The position numbers were made by a program, and so were the translations under genes. This document shows positions 8,464 to 13,591 of a stretch of 13,591 nt of DNA, in pieces. Position 1 is the stretch's first letter; the number at the start of each line of letters is the position of its first letter. Under the pieces are notes generated by a model that had not been told where the DNA came from, ran no database searches, and was given only the letters and a program-made list of their open reading frames with translations. This DNA is from Oscillospiraceae bacterium. GTDB lineage: Bacteria; Bacillota_A; Clostridia; Oscillospirales; JAAYXM01. Location of the stretch: the NCBI GenBank assembly GCA_017408185.1, contig JAFQVE010000507.1:1-13591 (forward strand), written 5' to 3'.

Positions 8464-9129
8464 ATGAAATTGATTGCACTGAAATACGGGACAACGGAAA
8501 TCACTGAAGCTATGGCATTTCAGAATGGTAATAAAAAGAAGAAAATGCCTATTGCATTATTGTTTTTTCTGATTGAAGCTGACGAAAAAAAGATTTTGGT
8601 TGATGTTGGCTGTGATACAATGCCGGGATTTGAATTATCCGAGTTTCAAAAGCCGGTGGAGGTATTGGAGGCCTATGGGGTGAGCAGAACTGAAATAACA
8701 GATATTATAATTACTCACGCACACCATGACCATATTGATGCATTGAGATATTATCCGCAAGCTACTGTTTATCTGCACAGAGATGAGTTGAAAAATGCAG
8801 AGAAGTATTTATCGGAGCATAATAAAATATGTGCTATTGATGAAGATAAAGAAATAATTGATAATGTTAAATTCAAATATGTGGGGGGACATTCTGCAGG
8901 GTCAGGCATCGTTTTGATTAAAAAGGACGGAAAAAAGTATGTTCTGTGTGGAGATGAATGTTATACAATAGATAATCTTATACATAAAAAGCCGACGGGG
9001 TGTAGTTGTTGTCTTGCTAAAAGCAAATCATTTGTATCAGAATACGGAAAAGAGTGCTATATTCCTATCGTGTTTCATGATTTTTGTTTGGTGCCGGATA
9101 TTGGATATAGAACATTAATAGAACTCTAA
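8464..9129 (+). CDS. Metallo-beta-lactamase-fold hydrolase, AHL-lactonase-like
   Basis: A 221-residue single-domain metallo-hydrolase. The HxHxDH zinc motif is complete (H85, H87, D89, H90), and the remaining ligands fit H143, D164 and H205. Y167 lies three residues after the bridging Asp, as in AiiA-type N-acyl-homoserine lactonases (D191/Y194), which makes a lactone-opening activity the best guess, although other MBL esterases, glyoxalase II-like enzymes and phosphodiesterases share the fold. No signal peptide is seen. A cysteine cluster (C180, C182, C183) is unusual for the family. ATG 8464 has a modest GGGTG ribosome binding site at 8454-8458. The gene is visibly richer in A+T codons than its neighbours and sits between a terminator and a convergent regulator, so it reads as an independent, possibly acquired unit. 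No convincing promoter of its own is seen. Confidence 0.85.
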   Translation: MKLIALKYGTTEITEAMAFQNGNKKKKMPIALLFFLIEADEKKILVDVGCDTMPGFELSEFQKPVEVLEAYGVSRTEITDIIITHAHHDHIDALRYYPQATVYLHRDELKNAEKYLSEHNKICAIDEDKEIIDNVKFKYVGGHSAGSGIVLIKKDGKKYVLCGDECYTIDNLIHKKPTGCSCCLAKSKSFVSEYGKECYIPIVFHDFCLVPDIGYRTLIEL

Positions 9130-9226
9130 GATATCTAAAGCTTTAAGTGATTTTATTGTTGTTTCATAATAAGGGCAATATAAAAACTATTTTTAAACAA
9201 AAGGAACCGACTGAATATAAGTTTTC

Positions 9227-10054
9227 TCAAAACCTTATTTCTTCCGCAGTGCGGTAGTCCTTCGGGCTCATTTTATAGTTTTCTTTAAAATGGCGGTTGA
9301 AGGAGGAAAGCGTGTTGTATCCGACGTCAAATGCAATGTCGGATATTTTTCTGTCCGTGCGGCGGAGAAGAACGCTTGCCATACGAAGCCTCATAACAAG
9401 AAGATAGCGAAGGGGAGTCATTCCCGTAACCGTAACAAAGCGGCGGCGGAAATGCGTGAGGCTCATACTGCAGAGAGATGCAAGCGTTTCAACCTCAATG
9501 TTTTCCGGATAGTGCTGTGTGATATATTCAATTGCCGGATACACGGACGACAAACCGTCACTGTATGTAAAGAAGGTGGGCGCGTCTGCATTGAGCCTGC
9601 GTGCGCGTATGAGAAGAACGTCAAGCAACGCCGATGTTGCAAAGCTATAGCCGTCCGTGCGGGAGCTAAGCTCATCTGCAACCAGATGCAGAAGCTGTTC
9701 CATAGCCTTGTCGTATACGATATTCGGAACGATATCTTCAGTCGGGAATGTCGTGATTTTTGGGTCAAAGGCAAGGAACAGCCATAAACTTGGATGTGTA
9801 TCAAGGCTCTGTGCAAAATGCGGAGTTCCCGGCGGAATAATCGAAACGTTGCCCTGTGCAAACGGAATCATTTTGTTCCCCATAAAGAAGATGCCCTGTC
9901 CCTCAAGGCATAAGCCGAATTCAAAATGGTTGTGAAATTGCATATCCTCAACCGTTTTGTATTTTTTTTCGCATGTATAGTGAACCGCGGGAAAATCCTC
10001 GGGGAAGTCGATGATATTCAGTTTTCCCAGCAAAATATTATCTTTGGTGCTCAC
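9227..10054 (-). CDS. AraC-family transcriptional regulator, likely regulator of kduI-kduD
   Basis: A 275-residue regulator. The N-terminal part (about 20-120) is a cupin-like sensor domain with HNHFEF and the PPGTPH turn typical of AraC sugar-binding folds. The C-terminal 100 residues (about 174-275) form a double helix-turn-helix AraC/XylS DNA-binding domain, including the conserved ISDIAFDVGYNTLSSFNRHFK region. The start is GTG 10054: GAGGTG lies eight nt upstream, and the nearby ATG (10062-10060) is out of frame and stops after three codons. It is divergent from kduI-kduD with 172 nt between the starts, the classical layout for an AraC-type activator of the adjacent catabolic operon. An inverted-repeat half lies inside its own promoter spacer, which suggests autoregulation. 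The effector is probably a uronate pathway intermediate, but that is inference. Confidence 0.92.
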   Translation of the reverse strand: MSTKDNILLGKLNIIDFPEDFPAVHYTCEKKYKTVEDMQFHNHFEFGLCLEGQGIFFMGNKMIPFAQGNVSIIPPGTPHFAQSLDTHPSLWLFLAFDPKITTFPTEDIVPNIVYDKAMEQLLHLVADELSSRTDGYSFATSALLDVLLIRARRLNADAPTFFTYSDGLSSVYPAIEYITQHYPENIEVETLASLCSMSLTHFRRRFVTVTGMTPLRYLLVMRLRMASVLLRRTDRKISDIAFDVGYNTLSSFNRHFKENYKMSPKDYRTAEEIRF

Positions 10055-10075
10055 AGATTCATCACCTCGTCTATA

Positions 10076-10104
10076 ATTTTAACATACCTTATGCTGTAAG
10101 TAAA
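10076..10104 (-). promoter_or_regulatory. Promoter of the araC-type gene
   Basis: Read on the minus strand: -35 TTTACT (10104-10099), 17-bp spacer, -10 TAAAAT (10081-10076), about 14 nt before the GAGGTG ribosome binding site. The spacer contains the ATAAGGTATGT repeat half, so a protein bound there would block this promoter. Confidence 0.65.
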
Positions 10105-10195
10105 GAGCCTTTTGGCGTTTTTTGCACAGAAAAAAGTCTTTTCGGCATAGATTTTTCTCAAAAAGAGTGGTATGATTTATAGTAATAAGGTATGT
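10082..10195. repeat. Perfect 11-bp inverted repeat, candidate paired operator
   Basis: ACATACCTTAT at 10082-10092 is the exact reverse complement of ATAAGGTATGT at 10185-10195. Centres are 103 bp apart, near ten helical turns, so a dimer could bridge them. The left copy sits between the -35 and -10 of the araC promoter; the right copy sits just downstream of the kduI -10, near the expected start of transcription. Each copy reads ATAAGGTATGT in the direction of its own gene. Confidence 0.6.
10148..10176 (+). promoter_or_regulatory. Promoter of kduI-kduD
   Basis: A -10 TATGAT at 10171-10176 with an extended -10 TG at 10168-10169. No good -35 is found at 17 bp (TAGATT, 10148-10153, is weak), which is typical of promoters needing an activator. 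Expected transcription start is about 10183, giving a leader of roughly 44 nt with AAGGAGA at 10211-10217 before the ATG. Confidence 0.6.
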
Positions 10196-10226
10196 CCCAC
10201 CAAAAGAGAAAAGGAGAAATACCTCT

Positions 10227-11852
10227 ATGGAATTGAAAATAATCAATAAAAACGGCGATGTGCTGTTTTCGGAAAGCGCAAAGGAAATAGATGTTGTTTA
10301 CGACGGCGTTTACGAAGAGGGCACAAAGATATGCATCTCAGCCCCGCTTTGCGAATTTATCAAAATTCAGCTTGATTCAACGCTCGGCGATGCGATTATA
10401 TACAACCCGCAAGGCAGGCTGGAGTATGAAATTCCGTTCGGAAATCTGCGCAGGATGTATTCGGAATATTCTTTTGCCGGACGTGGCCACAAAATTCAGG
10501 TAAGTGAGCCGACGGAAGAGGAGATTTACGGCACGCGAAATATCGCGCTTAATCCGTATGATGTTCGTGGGCAGAAGAAATATTTCCCGCATGCATCTGC
10601 AAATCTCGTAACGCGTGATAATCCGACGTTCTTTGAGCGCAACGCGATAGACGGTATGCGTGAAAATATCGGTCACGGACCGTATCCGTTCCACTCATGG
10701 GCGGGCGGCGCACGCGAGGATCTCGAGTATAAGCTTGATTTCGGCGCACCGGTAGAGGTGGAAAAGCTTGTGTTCTATCTCCGCGCGGATTTCCCGCACG
10801 ATACATACTGGAAGAGCGTTGACGTTATCTTCGACGGCGGAGAGGTACATACCGCCGAATTTGAAAAGACCGAAAAAGGGCAGGAGCTTGTTCTACCCGA
10901 GGTAATAAAAACCAAAACCGTCAATCTCAAAAACTTCCGTCAGGCAACCTTCCCGCTTTCGTGGGCGGCACTTACGGAGATTGAGGTTTACGGAAAATAT
11001 ATCAAGGAGGATTTAAGTAAAATGGAAATCAGAAACGCATCAAACCCGCGCGACATGAAGCACTACACAACTGAACGCCTTCGTGAAGAGTTCCACATTT
11101 CAAAGCTCTTTACAAAGGATAACATCCGTATGGTTTACAGCCATATCGACAGAATTATCACGGCAGGCGCAATGCCGATTTATCAGGAGCTTCGCCTTGA
11201 GGCAGGTCGTGAGCTTGCGGCAGACTACTTCCTCGAGCGCCGCGAGATGGGCTGCATCAACATCGGCGGCAAGGGCATCATCACCGTTGACGGTGTCGAG
11301 TATGAAATGAACCCGCGCGACGGTATTTACATCGGCCGTGGCAACCGCGAGATCACATTCAAGTGTGTTGACGAAAACGACCCGCCGAAGTTTTACATCT
11401 CTTCCTGTCCGGCTCATAAGGAATATCCGACAGTGAAGATTGACATCACAAAGGCAAAGAAGGTTCCCTGCGGAAGTCCGGAAGAGTGCAATCACCGCGT
11501 TATCAACCAGTACATCCACCCCGAGGTTATGCAGAGCTGTCAGCTTGCAATGGGTCTTACAAACCTTGAGACGGGTTCCAACTGGAACACAATGCCGTGC
11601 CACACCCACGACCGCCGCATGGAGGTTTATCTCTACCTCGATATGCAGGAGGACGATGTTGTTTTCCATATGATGGGCGAGCCGAACGAAACACGCCACA
11701 TCGTTATGAGAAACGAAGAAGCTGTCATCAGCCCGAGCTGGTCAATCCACGCCGGCGTTGGCACACGCGCATACTCATTCATCTGGGCAATGTGCGGAGA
11801 AAATCAGGAATTTACCGATATGGACCATGTCGGAATGAAGGAGTTGTTCTAA
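10227..11852 (+). CDS. kduI: Discoidin-like domain fused in frame to KduI (5-keto-4-deoxyuronate isomerase)
   Basis: A 541-residue ORF. Residues 266-541 are a complete KduI (276 aa; E. coli KduI is 278), the zinc-dependent cytosolic isomerase turning 5-keto-4-deoxyuronate (DKI) into 2,5-diketo-3-deoxygluconate (DKII). All four metal ligands are seen: H459, H461 and E466 (in MPCHTHDRRMEVY) and H508 (in SWSIHAG). Residues 1-95 form a small beta-rich region, and about 108-263 look like an F5/8C (discoidin) galactose-binding fold: NAIDG, SWAGG, LDFG, YLRADFPHD and a closing ALTEIEVYG. As I recall, similar proteins occur as separate cytosolic genes in Firmicute uronate loci, so this is probably an accessory sugar-binding protein joined to KduI. 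The start is ATG 10227, with AAGGAGA nine nt upstream. The first gene of the operon, it is followed one nt after its stop by kduD. The in-frame join keeps an internal Shine-Dalgarno, so free KduI may also be made. Confidence 0.9.
   Translation: MELKIINKNGDVLFSESAKEIDVVYDGVYEEGTKICISAPLCEFIKIQLDSTLGDAIIYNPQGRLEYEIPFGNLRRMYSEYSFAGRGHKIQVSEPTEEEIYGTRNIALNPYDVRGQKKYFPHASANLVTRDNPTFFERNAIDGMRENIGHGPYPFHSWAGGAREDLEYKLDFGAPVEVEKLVFYLRADFPHDTYWKSVDVIFDGGEVHTAEFEKTEKGQELVLPEVIKTKTVNLKNFRQATFPLSWAALTEIEVYGKYIKEDLSKMEIRNASNPRDMKHYTTERLREEFHISKLFTKDNIRMVYSHIDRIITAGAMPIYQELRLEAGRELAADYFLERREMGCINIGGKGIITVDGVEYEMNPRDGIYIGRGNREITFKCVDENDPPKFYISSCPAHKEYPTVKIDITKAKKVPCGSPEECNHRVINQYIHPEVMQSCQLAMGLTNLETGSNWNTMPCHTHDRRMEVYLYLDMQEDDVVFHMMGEPNETRHIVMRNEEAVISPSWSIHAGVGTRAYSFIWAMCGENQEFTDMDHVGMKELF
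11004..11010 (+). promoter_or_regulatory. Internal Shine-Dalgarno before the KduI domain
   Basis: AAGGAGG lies inside the ORF, encoding part of the KED residues, with 11 nt to ATG 11022. It is as strong as or stronger than the site before the ORF's own start (AAGGAGA, 10211-10217), which argues that ribosomes can start at the KduI domain. Confidence 0.7.
11022..11852 (+). CDS. kduI: Nested KduI start (stand-alone isomerase from an internal ATG)
   Basis: ATG 11022 is codon 266 of the longer ORF and matches the normal KduI N-terminus (MEIRNASNPRDMKHY, as in family members that begin near this point). AAGGAGG at 11004-11010 is a near-consensus Shine-Dalgarno 11 nt upstream. The product would be 276 residues, the ordinary family length, with zinc ligands at H194, H196, E201 and H243 in its own numbering. 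TAA codons occur in both other frames just before the ATG (11014-11016 and 11018-11020), so the junction looks like a normal gene boundary that lacks only an in-frame stop. Whether it is translated independently is inference. Confidence 0.6.
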   Translation: MEIRNASNPRDMKHYTTERLREEFHISKLFTKDNIRMVYSHIDRIITAGAMPIYQELRLEAGRELAADYFLERREMGCINIGGKGIITVDGVEYEMNPRDGIYIGRGNREITFKCVDENDPPKFYISSCPAHKEYPTVKIDITKAKKVPCGSPEECNHRVINQYIHPEVMQSCQLAMGLTNLETGSNWNTMPCHTHDRRMEVYLYLDMQEDDVVFHMMGEPNETRHIVMRNEEAVISPSWSIHAGVGTRAYSFIWAMCGENQEFTDMDHVGMKELF

Positions 11853-11853
11853 T

Positions 11854-12648
11854 ATGAAAAATATGTTTGATCTCACAGGTAAGGTCGCTCTTGTAACGGG
11901 CGCATCCTACGGCATCGGTTATGCTATTGCAAAGGGCTTTGCAAATGCAGGTGCAAAAATCGTTTTCAACGATATCAATCAGGAGCTTGTAGACAAAGGT
12001 CTCGCTTCCTACAAAGCTGACGGCATTGATGCAAAAGGCTATGTCTGCGACGTAACAGACGAAGAAGCAGTCAACGAGCTCGTTGCAAAGATTGAGAAGG
12101 AAGTCGGCGTTATTGATATCCTTGTAAACAACGCAGGCATCATCAAGAGAATCCCGATGTGCGAAATGAGCGCAGCTGATTTCCGCAAGGTTATCGATGT
12201 TGACCTCAATGCTCCGTTCATCGTTTCTAAGGCAGTTATCCCGTCAATGATAAAGAAGGGACACGGCAAGATTATCAACATCTGCTCAATGATGAGTGAG
12301 CTTGGCCGTGAGACTGTTTCGGCTTACGCTGCTGCAAAGGGCGGACTTAAGATGCTTACACGCAACATCTGCTCAGAGTATGGCGAATACAACATCCAGT
12401 GCAACGGCATCGGACCGGGTTACATTGAAACTCCGCAGACAGCCCCGCTTCGTGAGAAGCAGCCGGACGGCAGCCGTCATCCGTTTGACCAGTTCATCGT
12501 TGCGAAGACTCCGGCAGCACGCTGGGGAAAACCTGAGGAGCTTGTCGGACCTGCAGTTTTCCTTGCATCCGATGCTTCTAACTTCGTAAACGGCCACGTT
12601 CTCTACGTAGACGGAGGAATCCTTGCTTACATCGGCAAACAACCGTAA
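11854..12648 (+). CDS. kduD: KduD-like short-chain dehydrogenase (2-dehydro-3-deoxy-D-gluconate 5-dehydrogenase)
   Basis: A 264-residue classical SDR. It has the TGASYGIG cofactor motif (15-22), NNAG (92-95) and the catalytic S145, Y158 and K162 (YAAAK). Paired with KduI, its expected cytosolic reaction is NADH-dependent reduction of 2,5-diketo-3-deoxygluconate to 2-keto-3-deoxygluconate (KDG). By sequence it also resembles proteins annotated as gluconate 5-dehydrogenase, and the two are hard to separate without context; direct linkage to kduI favours the KduD role. ATG 11854 begins one nt after the kduI stop, with AAGGAG at 11838-11843 inside the end of kduI, so the genes are translationally close and co-transcribed. 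A second in-frame ATG at 11863 is less well spaced. The next steps, KDG kinase and KDPG aldolase, are not in this window. Confidence 0.88.
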   Translation: MKNMFDLTGKVALVTGASYGIGYAIAKGFANAGAKIVFNDINQELVDKGLASYKADGIDAKGYVCDVTDEEAVNELVAKIEKEVGVIDILVNNAGIIKRIPMCEMSAADFRKVIDVDLNAPFIVSKAVIPSMIKKGHGKIINICSMMSELGRETVSAYAAAKGGLKMLTRNICSEYGEYNIQCNGIGPGYIETPQTAPLREKQPDGSRHPFDQFIVAKTPAARWGKPEELVGPAVFLASDASNFVNGHVLYVDGGILAYIGKQP

Positions 12649-12654
12649 AAAATA

Positions 12655-12690
12655 TGCCGCGTGCTTTTTGGCACGCGGCAGTTTTAATTT
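12655..12690. terminator. Bidirectional terminator between kduD and hepT
   Basis: A 10-bp G+C-rich stem, arms 12655-12664 and 12671-12680, with a TTTTTG loop. On the plus strand it is followed by GTTTTAATTT; on the minus strand by ATATTTTTTAC. The kduD stop is six nt before it, and the hepT stop (12686-12684) lies within its plus-strand T-rich tail, so it can end both convergent units. Confidence 0.87.
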
Positions 12691-13022
12691 ATAAAGCGTT
12701 TACAATATTCCTTGAGCAAAGGAATATCGTCGGTTGCAGTTTCCCAAAGAATGTCTATGTCGATTTCTCCGTAATTATGCGCCGCAATGTTGCGCATTGC
12801 TTTTATCTCATGCCAAGGCATCTTATTATTTACAGTTTTGAATTCATCGGTTAATTTGCTCACCAATTCTCCAATTTGAAGAATGCACATCGAAATTGCG
12901 TTCCGCGCAATAAAATCATCTGCGAACGATTGTTGTGTAAGATCAAAGCGTGAAATTGTTGCACTTATTTCATCGGAGTATTGAACAATTTTTTTCAATA
13001 TTATAACATCTCTACTGTTCAT
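12684..13022 (-). CDS. hepT: HepT-like HEPN ribonuclease toxin
   Basis: A 112-residue, mostly alpha-helical HEPN-domain protein. The hallmark R-x4-H-x-Y motif is present as RNIAAHNY in the second half, the active site of HEPN RNases. Together with the overlapping nucleotidyltransferase upstream, it forms a HepT/MntA (DUF86/MNT) type VII toxin-antitoxin pair, in which MntA adds AMP to the Tyr of the HepT motif and silences it. The start is ATG 13022 with GAGGTGAT just upstream, inside the end of mntA; the two genes overlap by 11 nt, so translation is coupled. Length and motif are ordinary and the gene appears intact. Confidence 0.88.
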   Translation of the reverse strand: MNSRDVIILKKIVQYSDEISATISRFDLTQQSFADDFIARNAISMCILQIGELVSKLTDEFKTVNNKMPWHEIKAMRNIAAHNYGEIDIDILWETATDDIPLLKEYCKRFIN

Positions 13023-13308
13023 AGAGGATCACCTCGTTTTTTACACAGTCCCGGATAAGCGAACGTTCAAGCGATGCGTAAGTTATAACGTCAACCTCGC
13101 GGTCAAGCCTCTCCCGGAGAGCATTTACAAAACCATTGAACATAAACAAGCCACGAAGCTCGCCTTTATCAATGAGTAAGTCAATATCGCTTTCTGAAGT
13201 TTGTGTACCATTCGAATATGAGCCGAATAAAGCAACTTTCTTGACGCCGTACCGGCGGGCAACATCGCCGACAACTGTACGGAGTTCGTCAATGGAATAC
13301 ACAGCCAT
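13012..13308 (-). CDS. mntA: MntA-like minimal nucleotidyltransferase antitoxin
   Basis: A 98-residue minimal nucleotidyltransferase of the DNA polymerase beta superfamily. The family signature GS-x10-D-x-D is exact (GSYSNGTQTSESDID, about residues 29-43), and the third acidic residue is in REVDVI. In known HepT/MntA systems this protein AMPylates the toxin and so neutralises it. ATG 13308 is preceded by AGGAGGTGG, a very strong ribosome binding site, and by a good promoter at 13331-13359, so the antitoxin is made first and the pair is an independent transcription unit. The module sits between a kdu operon and an unrelated partial gene, as expected for a mobile defence or maintenance cassette, but no attachment sites or flanking repeats are seen. 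Confidence 0.88.
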   Translation of the reverse strand: MAVYSIDELRTVVGDVARRYGVKKVALFGSYSNGTQTSESDIDLLIDKGELRGLFMFNGFVNALRERLDREVDVITYASLERSLIRDCVKNEVILYEQ

Positions 13309-13330
13309 GTTCCCACCTCCTTGTATTTAT

Positions 13331-13359
13331 AGAATAACATATTTCCCAAAGGATTTCAA
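13331..13359 (-). promoter_or_regulatory. Promoter of mntA-hepT
   Basis: On the minus strand: -35 TTGAAA (13359-13354), spacer of exactly 17 bp, -10 TATTCT (13336-13331) with an extended TG one base before it. It lies 22 nt before the mntA ATG, giving a very short leader that is mostly ribosome binding site. Confidence 0.72.
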
Positions 13360-13450
13360 GCGTTATATTTTGTACCTTTTTCGGTTCCAATTCAAGTAAC
13401 AAGCAATTTTCCGAAGAAAAATATCAATACGACATATTCATAGCAATTAC

Positions 13451-13493
13451 AAGCAACAGAGCCGGACGCGCAAATCGTCCGGCTCTGTTGCTT
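13451..13493 (-). terminator. Long perfect stem-loop, probable terminator of the right-edge gene
   Basis: Perfect 18-bp stem, arms 13451-13468 and 13476-13493, with a 7-nt CGCAAAT loop. It lies 11 nt past the stop codon of the minus-strand partial gene and before the mntA promoter, the right place for a terminator. The trailing T run is weak on either strand, so termination is likely but not proven. Confidence 0.65.
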
Positions 13494-13504
13494 CATACAT
13501 ATGA

Positions 13505-13591
13505 TTATTCAAAATATGACTTATCGTGGTAAGCTTTTTTTGCCTGCTCAAGAAGAAAGGTGTCTTCCTTAAACGCCTTATATGCCTTTGC
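13505..13591 (-). CDS. C-terminal end of an unidentified gene (partial)
   Basis: An open minus-strand frame enters from the right edge and ends at TAA (13507-13505), giving 28 residues that end in KKAYHDKSYFE. The tail is helical in character and rich in Lys, Ala and Glu, with no recognisable motif, so no function is offered. It is called real because the frame stays open to the edge, the stop is followed by a strong stem-loop, and the codon and residue use looks protein-like. It may belong to the same polysaccharide locus, but this cannot be seen. Confidence 0.5.
   Translation of the reverse strand, partial: AKAYKAFKEDTFLLEQAKKAYHDKSYFE

Larger units (their letters stand above)
10055..10226. 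promoter_or_regulatory. Divergent araC/kduI control region
   Basis: This 172-nt region between the GTG of the araC gene and the ATG of kduI holds both outward promoters, an 11-bp inverted repeat (10082-10092 and 10185-10195), and A/T tracts. Two imperfect direct repeats of the form CTTTT(C)GGC occur at 10109-10116 and 10138-10146, their GGC cores 30 bp apart, close to three helical turns. The second lies just upstream of the expected kduI -35 position, where an AraC-type activator would bind. These repeats are suggestive only. Confidence 0.6.

Noticed and set aside
9130..9226. Possible terminator between the convergent MBL and araC genes
   Set aside because: The 97 nt are A+T-rich with short T runs, but no stable inverted repeat was found.
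9290..9787. 165-aa plus-strand ORF antisense to the araC-type gene
   Set aside because: It is Arg/Cys/Lys-rich low-quality sequence opposite a clear AraC domain, with no ribosome binding site.
10060..10062. ATG upstream of the araC GTG start
   Set aside because: It is out of frame with the AraC protein and reaches TGA after three codons; GTG 10054 has the better-spaced ribosome binding site.
11100..11699. 199-aa minus-strand ORF opposite kduI
   Set aside because: It lies entirely antisense to conserved KduI sequence; composition follows the kduI codon pattern.

Overview
The window looks like part of a chromosome from an anaerobic, polysaccharide-degrading Firmicute (Clostridia type), probably a gut or rumen organism. 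The evidence is strong AGGAGG-type ribosome binding sites, sigma-A-like promoters, an S-layer-homology (SLH) anchored giant exoenzyme and a uronate-catabolism operon. No rRNA, tRNA, CRISPR array or insertion sequence is visible. Assignments rest on motif reading alone; no database search was possible.

Layout: (1) Positions 1-6263 hold the 3' part of a very large surface protein: Ig-like modules, a carbohydrate-binding-like sandwich, a heparinase II/III-type polysaccharide lyase core with a four-cysteine insertion, more beta modules, a Gly9 linker and three SLH repeats. It is open at the left edge, so its true N-terminus is outside the window. (2) After a perfect 15-bp stem-loop follow, on the same strand, a cytosolic GH20-like TIM-barrel protein (6342-7337) and a D-2-hydroxyacid dehydrogenase (7363-8358), closed by a bidirectional terminator. 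(3) A lone metallo-beta-lactamase-fold, lactonase-like gene (8464-9129) starts 19 nt after that terminator. (4) A convergent araC-type regulator (9227-10054, minus) is divergent from kduI-kduD (10227-12648, plus). The 172-nt divergent region carries promoters both ways and a perfect 11-bp inverted repeat. (5) A bidirectional terminator separates kduD from a minus-strand MntA/HepT toxin-antitoxin pair (13308-12684). (6) A stem-loop and the last 28 codons of another minus-strand gene close the window.

How it may work together: the wall-bound lyase would cut an acidic, uronate-containing polysaccharide by beta-elimination. Released unsaturated oligosaccharides would enter the cell, perhaps be trimmed by cytosolic glycosidases (the GH20-like protein is a candidate), and the resulting 5-keto-4-deoxyuronate would be isomerised by KduI and reduced by KduD to 2-keto-3-deoxygluconate, under control of the AraC-type protein. 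The substrate (pectin-like, glycosaminoglycan-like or other) cannot be fixed from sequence. Transporters, unsaturated uronyl hydrolase, KDG kinase and KDPG aldolase are not in the window.

The most unusual feature is kduI. It is fused in frame behind a discoidin-like domain of about 265 residues, yet it keeps a full Shine-Dalgarno and an ATG at the ancestral KduI start. One locus may therefore make two proteins, or the fusion may reflect a single indel.
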